Part shown: positions 46,109 to 56,192 of the stretch, piece by piece
Position numbering within the stretch: position 1 is the first letter of the stretch
How the letters are laid out: each line of letters starts with the position of its first letter
Assembly (NCBI GenBank): GCA_002205965.3
Contig: NADL03000005.1
Location: forward strand, 744,001-808,000
Length of the DNA stretch: 64,000 nucleotides
DNA from: Kappaphycus alvarezii
Taxonomy: Eukaryota > Rhodophyta > Florideophyceae > Gigartinales > Solieriaceae
Direction: 5' to 3'
Program-made: the position numbers and the translations under genes
The notes under the pieces: model-generated
The model's database searches: none
Told to the model about the DNA's origin: nothing
Seen by the model: the letters and a program-made list of their open reading frames with translations, nothing else

Positions 46109-48913
46109 ATGTCTCGCCTCATCATCAAAGGGCTTCCCTCCCGCTACGATGACAATCAGCTACGCCAGTTATTCTCCTTTGCCGGGGAAGTCACTGACGC
46201 AAGGTGATCAAGACCCGTCAAGGCAAGTCAAGACAGTTTGGCTTTGTCGGCTTTCGTACTCCGCAAGAGGCCAACGCCGCTCGACATCGTCTGGACAAGT
46301 GTTATGTCGACACGAGCAAAGTTTCAGTACAAATCGCTCATGCCATTGGAGAGGAAGCTGTCCCTAACCGTGGTCAAAGTACTCAAAGGGAGTAGTCATT
46401 ATGAAAGCAACAATCGCCAAAAGAGAGACCAAGAGAGAGGGAATTCTTGGAGAGGGAAAAGGAACGAAATCGACTGAGGAGAGAACGCAAGGAAAAGGAA
46501 GCGGCATGATCGCGCCCAACAGGAACAGGGTTTGATGAGGGATTTTGAGGAGAGCTTGCGAAGAGGGGATCCAAGCCCGTGTGGGCGGATGGACGAGTCC
46601 AAGTAGAAGAGAAGAAGACTTTGGTTCAATCGAGAAAGAGGGGCGGGGAAGGAAAAATGCTCGAGAGAAAGCACTTCACCTTTGACCTTGATGCTTCTGA
46701 CGACGAGGACGACCACTTGTATGAAGAGCTTCCAAACAAATCAAAAGAGCAACAAGAAGACATTCGCCAGGCATTCCGGCTCCGGCGATACCCGAGAGGA
46801 ACCGCGGACGGGTGATGAAGGGTCCAAAGACAAGGGAGGCAAGCTTGCTTGGATGAGCATGTCTCTGACATGGACTACTTTAGAATCGAAGCTCTACGGG
46901 ACTCTGAAGGGAAATTGATCATGGAAATCAGGACACCCAGCAAGAAAACGTCAAAGCGAGTGGCAGTGGCCGGAGGTCACCGTCAGATTCAGCAATGCTG
47001 ACGATAGCAAGAACTATTTGTAGGGGACAGTCACACGGTTGCGAAAGAGAAGAGCAAAGAGGCACTAGATGGAAAGCCCAGCCAGAGCCAACGGTCAGAG
47101 AGACCAAAGTCCGGGAACTTCCGACTCGGTTCCTCGTGGCAGATGATGAGGTTGATGAAGCACCCAGCCATGATCCCTTTAGAAAGAAGAAAGTTGACCT
47201 TGAGAAAGTCAATCCTGGTGATACCGGGAGGTTGCTTATTCGCAACTTGGCCTACTCTGTCACGGAGGAGGATCTTGAAAACATTTCGAGCCGTTTGGTG
47301 CCCTTCTGAAGTCCATATCGTCAAGGACAGTCGAACCCGAAATCCCAGAGGGATGGCCTTTGTTCAGTATATGATTCCAGAGCATGCCCCGAAAGCTATG
47401 GTTAACCATAGATGGCAAGATACAAAGTGGCCGTATAATGCACGTTCTGCCGGCAAAGCCACGTCCTACCCAGTGGGAGCAATCCACGGCGAAGTGAGAG
47501 GGCGACGTAACCCTGGTGATACTGATTTTAAGATTGAGAGGGCAGATGCTCGGAAAGATGCGGCAAGGAAAGGGTTGGACAATATTGCGCAGCATGCGCT
47601 TCATATGTCCTCTGATGCTGTTGCCCAAGTAATTGCAACCGCCACCACGTGACCAAGGAAGAACTCTACGGCACGAGCGTGGTGAATCTGGTATTGCTGC
47701 GGTGCGTGTAGCAATGGGAGAGGCCATGCTGCAGAGCGAAACTCGGCGGTTTCTTCAAGAGAAAGGCGTAGACTCGACGCCGCGACGAGAGCTAATTTAG
47801 GGACAATGCGAACACAGCTGCTGCAAAGAAGCGGAGAATGTCAAGAACTGCCTTCTTGGCGAAGAACTTGCCCGCTCACACGACGGATAAAGAGCTCCAT
47901 GATTGTTCTCAAGTTTGGGGCAATTCAAAGACTTGTTGTGGTGCCGTCTGGATTGTTGGCGGTGATTGAATTTGAGAGCTGCTCTGATGCGAAACGTGCT
48001 TTCAACAATCTTGCTTACACGAAATTTGGGATACCCCCTCTATCTTGAGTGGCTTCCACGGGAAGCTCTTAAAGACGTGAAGGGGATGCTAGCGGAAAAT
48101 CAGAAGAAGATAAAGTTGGAGTAAGGGGTACGGAAGAGGAGCAGAGCGACGGCGAAGCTGGGGCCGAAAAGTTACAAAGTGCGACGGTATTTGTGAAGAA
48201 CCTCAATTTTGACACTCGGGATGCGGGACTGCGAGCTCACTTCGAAAAGGTACTTGGAAAGCGCAGGGAGCTGGTAGAAATGATGCGAATCTGCAAAAGT
48301 GGCTATGAAGCGAGGTGTAAGCGGGAGAGACTCTGAGCGATTGTCGATGGGTTTCGGGTTTCTAGAGTTTTCTTGTCATTCAGCGGCTGCGGAAGTTGTC
48401 AAGGTGGGTCAAAACTCTGTCCTTGATGGACACACATTGCAGTTGCGGCTGTCAACCAAATGGGGAAAAAGAATCATTGAAGAAGCGGAGGAGGGGTGGG
48501 TTGAAGACAAGGGCAGGGCCAAAGTTGATGGTGAAGAACGTGGCATTCCAAGCGACTCGGCAAGATATTAAGCAGCTGTTTTCTTCGTTTGGGATGCTGA
48601 AAAAAGTGCGGATACCAGAAGAATGGATGGAACACACCGCGGATTTGCATTTGTCGAGTTTGCGTCAAAGAATGAAGCAAAGTCAGCGATGGAAGCATTG
48701 GGCAGCTCATTTGTACGGAAGACACTTGTGATTGAATACGCGGAAAACAATGATGAAGCATTATGTCGATAGGTGAACTGCAGGCAAAGGCGGCAGCGGA
48801 AATGGGGAAGAAGCGCATAAAAGTTGTGGACGGAAGGGAGAGCAAAGGTGGCGGGCTGGAGAGGCCAAGGTGGCGACGAGGAGGCGATGATTGAAGACGA
48901 GCTGTATGGATAG
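46109..48913 (+). CDS. MRD1: MRD1/RBM19 multi-RRM ribosome-biogenesis protein
   Basis: This is a nucleolar protein needed for early pre-rRNA cleavage and 18S rRNA maturation. From ATG at 46109, RRM1 starts SRLIIKGLPSRYDDNQLRQL, with RNP1 RQFGFVGFRT. A charged Lys/Arg/Glu linker follows (about 46400-47000). RRM2 begins GRLLIRNLAYSVTEEDLE at 47228 with RGMAFVQYM, then TIDGKIQSGRIMHVLPA. RRM3 is near 47850 (AFLAKNLPAHTTDKELHDLF), RRM4 near 48180 (VKNLNFDTR..GFGFLEFS), and RRM5 near 48525 (LMVKNVAFQATRQDIKQLF, then HRGFAFVEFASKNEA and LVIEYAE). The tail ends EDELYG at TAG 48911-48913. About 935 codons, like yeast MRD1 and human RBM19. More than ten frameshifts. Confidence 0.92.
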
Positions 48914-49083
48914 CACTAGGTAAATTGAGGGTTGAGGCGAGACTTGCCACGTGGCTATTTGTTATTCCATTGACACGTGTACCATGCATCACGGCGGCTG
49001 GGCTTTCTTGAATGGATCTAATGCAATTGATATATGTTGATATGTTGTGATCAATGCCTGATCCAAGCTTCTGACACCGCCAC

Positions 49084-49120
49084 CGTCCGTCGTCCATCGT
49101 CCGTCGTCCGTCGTCCCACC
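49084..49120 (+). repeat. CGTCCGTCGTCC simple tandem repeat
   Basis: A short tandem run of CGTCCGTCGTCC/ATCGTC units lies about 30-70 bp upstream of the sugar dehydrogenase-acetyltransferase start. Confidence 0.75.
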
Positions 49121-49151
49121 CAAAGACCTGTCACACATCACGCTTTTGGCT

Positions 49152-50917
49152 ATGGCTACTCCAACCAGTTTCTCGGTGATCGTTGTTGGCGCTGGTCGCT
49201 GGGGTTCCAGGGTAATCAGTACGGCCTATGAACTTGACGTCCTGATTGCTATCGTTGATACCGACAATGCCGCCCTTGGCAAAGTTATGGAGATGATCGG
49301 CCCAAACTCAAGTGTGCGACATTACAATACCCTTTCCACTGCTCTTACACGTCATCCCACTGCCAATGTTGTTGTCGCAACTCCGCCGAAATCCCATTTC
49401 GATCTAGCTCGACAAGCCATATGCGAAAGGAGGCATGTTCATTGAGAAGCCGCTCTGCACCTCTGTTCGCGAAGCTTCGTTTCTCGTCGATATGCAAGAA
49501 GGCTGGCGTCAAAATTATGGTCAATCATCTCTTGCAATATTCCGTGCCTCATCGCACCTTGATTCAAGCCGTCAAAGCGGCTTTGTTCGCGTCAGAAGAC
49601 TCGCATGAATTTCGGCACCGTGCGCTCAGAGGAAAACGTCCTTGTGGAGTTTTCACACCCATGATATCTCCCTGCTCCTCTCCATTTGCAATGATGAGGC
49701 CCAAGTCTGTCGCTTGTGTGGGACAAACGGTGCTAACCGAATCTGTTGAAGATTACATCGATATGACATTGCGCTTCCCGTCTGGTATTCAGGCACAGAT
49801 TGAGGCCTCTTGGATGCATCCTGTCAAGGAACGTCGCCTTATCGTGTATGGCACAATGGGTGCCTTAATTCTCAATGAGTCCATGCCAGATTGTCATGCC
49901 CCTACCGTGCAAGGTTTCCATTGGTCGTCAAAGCGCACGCGCGACGGAGCAATAGTTGCCATTGAAAAGTCTGATCAAACCTTAGTTCATCAACACGAAT
50001 CCGAATCACGAGAATTTGAGCCTGATCCGGCCACCCCCTCTAAGTGCATCCCTGCAACACTTTTCGGACTGCATCGACGACAATTCGAAGATTACCACAG
50101 ACGGCGAAGAAGGCGTACGCGTGCTGAAAGTCCTGGAGGCAGCGTCCGAGTCTCTGCGCCTCAATGGGGCCGCCGTGGACATGGAGTACCAGCATGGAAT
50201 CGCAGAGGCATTCGTCCACCAAACCGCAGTCGTCGATAATCGCGTTACGTTGGGGCGGGCACAAAGGTTTGGCATTTTGCGCACATTATGCCTGGCGCAA
50301 AGGTCGGCAAGTCGTGTATAATTGGTCAGAATGTGTACATCGGAGGACAGGCTCGACTTGGTAACAATGTCAAGGTGCAGAACAATGTGTCCATTTACGA
50401 CGGAGTGACTATCGAGGACGATGTGTTTCTTGGTCCCAGCTGTGTCTTTACAAATGTGAAGACACCTCGGCGCATGTGAATCGCAGGCTCAATTTCGAGC
50501 CTACCACAATTTGTAAGGGGGCCTCAGTCGGCGCTAATGCAACGATAGTGTGTGGAGTCAAATTGGGGCGCATTGCTTTGTTGGTGCTGGGTCTGTCGTG
50601 ACGAAAGATGTTGCACCGCATGAAATGGTTTATGGAAATCCGGCAATGTGTCACGGATGGGTGTCGACGCATGGCGTAAGGTTAAACGAAGTTGCGGAAC
50701 TGAGTCCCGGGTGAAAATGATGCAGTGCTCTGTCACAAAGGAGATGTACTCGTTACGCGAAAACGACAGAGAGGGGTTCCCGGATGCCCACGTTTTGCGC
50801 ATGATGAAAGACGGCCCTGGTTATCTTCGTTGGAATGAGGATTTCCTGACAGGGAATCGGACGATGAGAGTAGCGGCGAAGACGGAGAGGACCCAGAAGC
50901 TCTCAAGCGATAATTGA
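49152..50917 (+). CDS. Fused Gfo/Idh/MocA dehydrogenase and hexapeptide acetyltransferase
   Basis: Two enzymes known separately in bacteria appear as one gene. Residues 1 to about 330 are a Gfo/Idh/MocA oxidoreductase. VIVVGAGRWGSRV is the NAD-binding glycine loop. VVVATPPKSHFDLARQAI and IEKPLCTSVREA are the EKP substrate block. MVNHLLQYSVPHRTLIQAVK and QIEASWMHPVKERRLIVYG follow. Residues from about 355 are a left-handed beta-helix acyltransferase: FVHQTAVVDN, IMPGAKVGKSCIIGQNVYIG, NNVKVQNNVSIYDGVTIEDD and VFLGPSCVFTNVKTPR. It continues FVGAGSVVTKDVAPHEMVYG and NPAMCHGWV. This resembles WbpB/WlbA and WbpD/WlbB, which act on UDP-GlcNAc-derived uronates. A tail of about 70 residues follows to 50917. 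ATG at 49152; about 588 codons; at least five frameshifts. Confidence 0.88.
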
Positions 50918-52344
50918 AATGTGATTTGTGGGTTGATTTCCTTTAATTCATCGGGGTCCCTAGCAATGATGTAAGCAGTATCTGTCTCTCTTGTTGCTTG
51001 GGTTGGCATATTGATTTCACAAGAATTGAGCAAACTCGTTTCTCCAGTTGTCGTGCCTCCTTAACGGTGCGGCTGGTGGAGCTACCAAAAATACCCATTC
51101 AATAAATAGACATCTACTAGTTTACACATCTTTCAGCTTTGATACCAGTTGCATTCGATCAAATATCTTTCAGCATTCAAGCTGGTTGCATTATTTGAGT
51201 TAACCGGATATGCCATGTCAACGGCTCGTGAGTTAGCCAGAGAAAGGATGGATATCGCTGTTTACGCCACTTGATGGAACGAAGGCTTTGAAGTGAGCGA
51301 TATTTGTACGTGTGGTGGAATTAAAATGGGAAACGATGGTGATATGGCACTCGAGAGGCAGGTGTGAATCGCTGTCGCCCGAAGCCAAGTTTTTGTCGCA
51401 ATAACCCAAGAGTTGCAAGCCCAGCGAAACTGCAGTCTCTGGAAGACTAGATGTGGTAGAGCAAAACGGGATAGGTAGCAATGACAGTTTGCGAGACAAG
51501 AGCGTGCAAACTCTTGTACTGAGTGCAGATGTGTAACCGTCCTACCGGCGAAATTTCCCTTGAGGGGAAGAAATTTGTGCGATGATACGAGGAGGAGAAA
51601 ATGCTGCAGTGAATCAGGATAGTGATGAAAGTGAGGGGTACTACTACCTTGCCGCGGTTATCATTGTAGAAGTTCAAACGGCTTGAATAAATGGTAAGTT
51701 CACGTAATATTGATGATAACGTCACGGCATTGTTATCAAGGGTCCGGTGCGCGGACATTGGGATGACGTTTCGCTATGGACGGGTTGAAAGAGGAGGCAA
51801 TCTGATATCAATAGGGAAACTAGGCAAAAATTGCGATGGTAGTCTTTTTGCGCTTCTTGAGCAAACCTTGGCATGTTGTACTCAATGTTCCTTGTCCTCA
51901 AGAGTTGATGGTTACAGAAGATGAAGAAGGCTGTTTGCAGACAACTTTTGCTTGGATCTGCACTAATCAACAGGGTATGTTCGCGATGGAGAAGCTTTTG
52001 AAAGCGCAGTTACGTAAAAGGTATGTTCCATCCCTTCTACATGCCGGCTAGTTTGATGACTTTGCGTATTCTAGGAGGGATTGGCGGCCGTGGGTGTGAG
52101 CTTCCGGGCGGTGAAATGAGGATAGTCACAAAAAACTGCGTACCGTGTGCCGTTGTGCGAAGTGAGCAAGGGAGTGTCTTTGCAACCCCATATCTGGCCA
52201 TAGTCAACGTGGAAAGCACACAAGATCATGAAAGTAAGAATTTGCAACAGAGTTGTAGAGTCTAGCTTGCAGCTGATCGTTTGGGTTCACTGCACGCACC
52301 GAAAACAAAGACCTTTACTGAGGTTTTGGCTAAGCCTTTGACAA
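50918..52344. other. Unassigned intergenic stretch
   Basis: Short ORFs occur on both strands (for example 51691-51924 plus, 51447-51758 minus), none recognised. A two-unit direct repeat lies at 51128-51200: two copies of ATCTTTCAGC..GTTGCATT about 37 bp apart. An intron-split gene is possible but not supported. Confidence 0.4.
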
Positions 52345-53263
52345 TCAGAGCAAGACCATCCTCCGGATCACACATGAGGCCCGGCAGTCCTCTCGATGAC
52401 AAATCAAAGTTCTGGACCGGCAGCGCGAACATCTCCAATTGCTGGAGTAGTCATCCCAAGGATCGCCGCAATGAATGCATTTTCCGATCACGGTCTTGCT
52501 CGTTGTTCCCACGGCCATTCGTTTGTCAAAAACCAAATTCTTCCCCTCAAACAGACCACCTCCATCTGGATACGCTTTAAGAAGCGATCAATTCCACCCC
52601 TCAGCTGCATTACCGACTTTGCCGCTCCAACTTTCCTCATGTACGCCGATGCAGTCTCACAACGCACCCCGCCTGTGCAATACATAAGCACGCGCTTATC
52701 AATAAACAAGTCACTATTTTCCATGACATACTTTGGGAAATCGGAAAATTGACGAATTGGGGGTAACACGGCTCCTTTAAACCGCCCGATCGCGTGCTCG
52801 TACCCGTTTCTCACATCCAAGATCACTGTTTCCTCCGGATTCCCAGCCAGGACTTGCTGCCGAAACTCCTCGGGGGTTAGATGGGGAGCCGCATCACGCC
52901 ATGAGGCTTGAGTGGCTGGCACACCCAGCGTAACGAGTTCTTTGCAGATGCGAACAATCCAACCCTCCGGAAAGTGAACCTTGGAACCCTCCGCGATTTT
53001 GAAATCAATGGACGGATGGCCAAGCTCGGATAGAATTATGGAATGGAATTGGTGGACCGCGGACGACCTGCCGCCGAATGTGGCGTTGATACCGTCGGGG
53101 CTGAGGCGAATGCGGCCGGCGAGATCGAGGATTCGCCCAGGGGGCGAAGTCGAGCGGCGAGGGACTCGACGTCGGAGATGGGGGTGTAGCAGTAAAAGAG
53201 GGATATCGGCATTGAGAAGGGGAATGTCGTGGGATGTTCCGTTTTGTTTGTCGACTTGATCAT
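52345..53263 (-). CDS. Rhodanese-domain protein, TSTD2/TrhO-like (UPF0176)
   Basis: This is related to bacterial TrhO, which hydroxylates tRNA U34, and to eukaryotic TSTD2. From ATG at 53263 the N-terminal acylphosphatase-like domain reads PISLFYCYTPISDVESLAAR, then ILDLAGRIRLSPDGINATFG. The rhodanese domain is a single frame at 52488-52922: EETVILDVRNGYEHAIGRFK, VLMYCTGGVRCETASAYMRK and VMQLRGGIDRFL. The active-site cysteine is in YCTGGVRC. The C-terminal zinc-like region reads VFDKRMAVGT, then IGKCIHCGDPW, CSRC and ICHREDC, with a stop at 52345. About 306 codons. Frameshifts near 52500, 52930 and 53120. The eukaryotic substrate is inferred, not shown. Confidence 0.88.
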
Positions 53264-53718
53264 GCCTTGGCTACTACAACGCAGGGTGTGTGGAATCAGG
53301 GAATTGATTACGAAAAAAAGAGGATTAATGCTACAGGAGCGCAAGGCAGGCAAGCCCAAGCGATATAGACGAATACAAACGCGTGGCCATCACAACACTT
53401 GCTCAACATCTCGACACTTTACGTAGGCAGCAAAAGAGTTTGGGGGTGAGGTTTGGGGATGGCATCAATGTAGAGTGCACCGGCGAGCCTCGTCAGTAAA
53501 AATCATGTCGCAAGATGCTCGTTGATGGCGCTTTACCCTCTCGAGTGGCCAGGACAATGGGTACCAACTCGCACACTACTAGTCAAGTTTTTCAACGTCG
53601 TGTGGCAGTTGATTTAACCATTCCAGTTGCCGCCATCATGACACTGAGATGGGAAGCGCTAAACTGTTCAAGCATTCTGTATGGAATCCCGCAATGGGCT
53701 ACTGGAATCAATGTTTAT
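53264..53718. other. Spacer between two minus-strand genes
   Basis: A 455-bp stretch that should hold the TSTD2-like promoter and the NSA2 3' UTR. Only short ORFs without a domain. No TACTGTA heptamer seen. Confidence 0.45.
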
Positions 53719-54502
53719 CTATACACAGAGTACGGCGTTGATGCAGCCATCATTCTCCGGATTATTCGTTACCTGCGCATACTTTCCCCACACCACCTTG
53801 CCAGAGTTGGTGACCAAACCCAGTTCTGAAACGTTGACCTCAATGACAGTTCCCCTCGTAATCACACCCAATTGTGTAAACATGCTGCTACTTGGATTCT
53901 TCTTAACGCCAATTATGTCCAGACAAAAGGTGGTCTTCAACTCTGGATGGGTGACGTGTGCCTTTTTGAATCTCAAGCCCATCGGGCGAATAAAGCGCTG
54001 TATTTCGGGGGCTTTCTGGTGAATCCTTCGCCAACATAGGTTACCTTTGTAACCATTCTCTTCCACTCTTTCTTCTTTCTCTTCCCAGTCTTGACAACTT
54101 TAAACATTTCATCCTCTGCAATTGCCCTGACCTTTGGCAAAGGCACGTCCCATTTCCCAGCTTTTTCCTTCCTCTTTTGCTTGAGTGTATTCGACAAAAC
54201 TTTGGAACGCGTCTGTTGTTCACGGTCCAACAAATAGGCCGGTACCGCGCCATCACGCACAGTATCACTTTCCTCTTTTGCCTTTTTGTCTGCTTCAAAG
54301 TGCATATTGATAGCCTTTTTCATGGCGGCCTTTTCCTTGAAACGCTGTTTATTGTACAACTTTGCTTTAATTCCTGTGAGCGTGCGGCAGCCTCCGCACG
54401 ACGTCGGACTTGGCGAGCCTCCCGCTTCCGTTGACGCTCCGACTGATCCATACGCACGCCATAGCGCTTGCGGTGCAGTTCCATATACTCGCCTTGCGCC
54501 AT
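53719..54502 (-). CDS. NSA2: 60S ribosome-biogenesis factor NSA2
   Basis: NSA2 (TINP1) is a nucleolar factor for 27S pre-rRNA processing in large-subunit assembly, with a C-terminal fold like ribosomal protein eS8. From ATG at 54502 it reads [15 protein letters not shown], close to the family start (N/Q-EYIELHRK..G). Then come a basic helical stretch, [38 protein letters not shown] and [38 protein letters not shown] and [16 protein letters not shown] follow. The end is [20 protein letters not shown], then [13 protein letters not shown]. The total of about 261 codons equals the usual length. There are frameshifts near 54370 and 53985, each one or two bases. Confidence 0.96.
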
Positions 54503-54634
54503 GGTGAGATGTGTGTGGCGCAGCTCAATGCGGCGAAAGTGACAAAGGTGTTGCAAGGGTTCCCCTTTGGACAGACTTTGCGGGAGAACGACTATGACGC
54601 CGTCGATGACGCCGTCGATGACTATTGTGGCTCT

Positions 54635-54725
54635 GCACTGTAGTGTACTGGACTATTAAAACCAAAGCTGCTAAACAAATTACAGAAAACGGTTTTTTGG
54701 GTGGACGTTCCTTACAGTACGATTA
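54635..54725. promoter_or_regulatory. TACTGTA-type motifs in divergent promoter
   Basis: CTGCACTGTAGTGTACTGG (54633-54651) and TTACAGTACG (54712-54721) lie between NSA2 and the plus-strand gene at 54737. The second ends about 16 bp before that ATG. Confidence 0.4.
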
Positions 54726-54736
54726 AGTTGAGAACA

Positions 54737-55239
54737 ATGATAAACGGGCCTTCAAGTGAATCTGATGATGAGCATCGGTCAGGGGCGAGGTCATCCAACA
54801 ACTCGCCGCATTCAAGCTGGTCCTCTTGTTCACACGATGCACCTCTCCAAAGCTCCCCCCAGCACCGTGGCTACCCTCCTCTTCCACCGTCCCGAATCCT
54901 CCAACCAGACCCCCAAGCCTCCGTTGGGATCTCTGTGGGATGTTTCATTGGGCCAGTCACGGGCTGGCGGTTGGGATTGGCACGCTGTTGCCGCTGACGC
55001 GCAACGTCTCAGTGGTGATTCCGGCGCCTTCGGCAACGCCTTTTGCGCATGACGGCACACTGATCGGGGCCTTTTGGGCATCTCTGCAGGTGCGTCCTTT
55101 TTCTCCAGCATCTGTCTTCATCTCGGTTATCGTTGGAGTTTACTTGCAAATATTCTGGCCGGTTCCGAAGTGGCCTCTGCAAAGAGCTATTTTTACCCCC
55201 GCGTTCGCTCTGCTCGTCTCGGTTATTTCGACCCCGTAA
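54737..55239 (+). CDS. Unrecognised small protein with hydrophobic segments
   Basis: From ATG at 54737 (MINGPSSESDDEHRSGARSS) the N-terminal third is Ser/Pro-rich and looks disordered. After a frame change near 54950 it reads LAVGIGTLLPLTRNVSVVIP, then FAHDGTLIGAFWASLQ and a hydrophobic helix VFISVIVGVYLQIFW, ending at a stop at 55239. A competing frame from 55074 (ISAGASFFSSICLHLGYRW, ending 55325) also looks coding, so the C-terminus is unsure. No family recognised. It is divergent from NSA2 and convergent with the zinc-finger gene. Confidence 0.4.
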
Positions 55240-55375
55240 ACGAGGTGTGTGTGCGGATAAATATGTATTGTCACGACGGACGCGAAAAGTCGAATACGCA
55301 CGGCATCCATGCACCTTTGTACTGACAAGAGCATTGCGTAAATAGCCGTTGAGACGGCATGTTCCGACTGTCGCA

Positions 55376-55925
55376 CCCCACTTCCCCCGCACATTTCGCA
55401 CGGAATATGCCCCCGCATTACACACAACGGACACGCCATCCTATCGAGGGCTTGAACGGCGACATCTATCCGCAAGAATCACACGGCCACACCACACATC
55501 GCAACACAAACAGCGGGTCAGAAACAAAGAATTCCAAAACCAATTCCGAGACAAAGTGACGCATGCACTGGCATATTACTTACACAAACGCCAGAGCCGG
55601 CACACAAGGTACATTGGGCAAGTCCAAAGCCGCGACAGCGCGGACATGGACGACGTGAACGACGGCGCACAAACAGGCCCCTTCGCACTGGACGGGAAAA
55701 TAGACGGGTTGCTGCGTGGTGATCACTGCGCTGCCTACCAGACCACCTAGGGCGACACCGGGGAGAAGCCCGAATTGGAGGGAGCGGATTGGAGAGCGAG
55801 GCGGGGGGTCAGAGGCATTGTGGAGAAGCGAGTGGGCCGTGAAGGGAGGATGGAGAATGGGGAGGGCGATGGGGGCAGAGATGGCCGAGACGAGAAATGT
55901 TGGACAGGCGCGAGGAGCCGGGTGA
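55376..55925 (-). CDS. DnaJ-type zinc-finger protein, probably plastid
   Basis: Four CxxC-type half-sites of the DnaJ cysteine-rich domain are visible on the minus strand. CPRCRGFGLAQCTLCAGSG (about 55585-55645) supplies the first two. CPLCVMRGHIPCEMCGGSG (about 55390-55440) supplies the last two. Without a J domain this is the pattern of BSD2/PSA2-like plastid assembly chaperones. Between the halves a GTAAGT donor at 55583 (minus) and acceptor AGs at 55466 or 55441 suggest an intron. Neither acceptor joins in frame, so an indel is likely as well. Upstream a frame reads GVALGGLVGSAVITTQQP, a possible membrane segment, preceded by Ser/Pro-rich sequence that could be a transit peptide. Start and end are approximate. 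Confidence 0.55.
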
Positions 55926-56009
55926 ACGAGTGGTCGCGGATTGTCCGGTGCGATCAGTTAGATTGCCGTTTTGCCGCTGTGTTGTTGTACTTACACGTAA
56001 GAATGACCC

Positions 56010-56110
56010 TGCCGTACAGTACATGTACTCGTACAGTAAGGTTACATTTACCTGTAAAAGTCAGATCAAGCATTCTGTATACTGTACTACACTATTGCAC
56101 AGTACAGTGA
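56010..56110. promoter_or_regulatory. TACAGTA/TACTGTA cluster in divergent promoter
   Basis: CGTACAGTACATGTACTCG, then GTACAGTAAGG, ATACTGTACTACAC and CACAGTACAGTG lie within 100 bp upstream of the glucuronokinase fusion, on the other side of the DnaJ-type gene. Confidence 0.55.
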
Positions 56111-56192
56111 ACCCCAAATCCCTTTTCCCAATCACCAACACAAACCTAACCATTACGGAATCTTCTTCTTCTCCCTCTCCAAAATCCATCAC

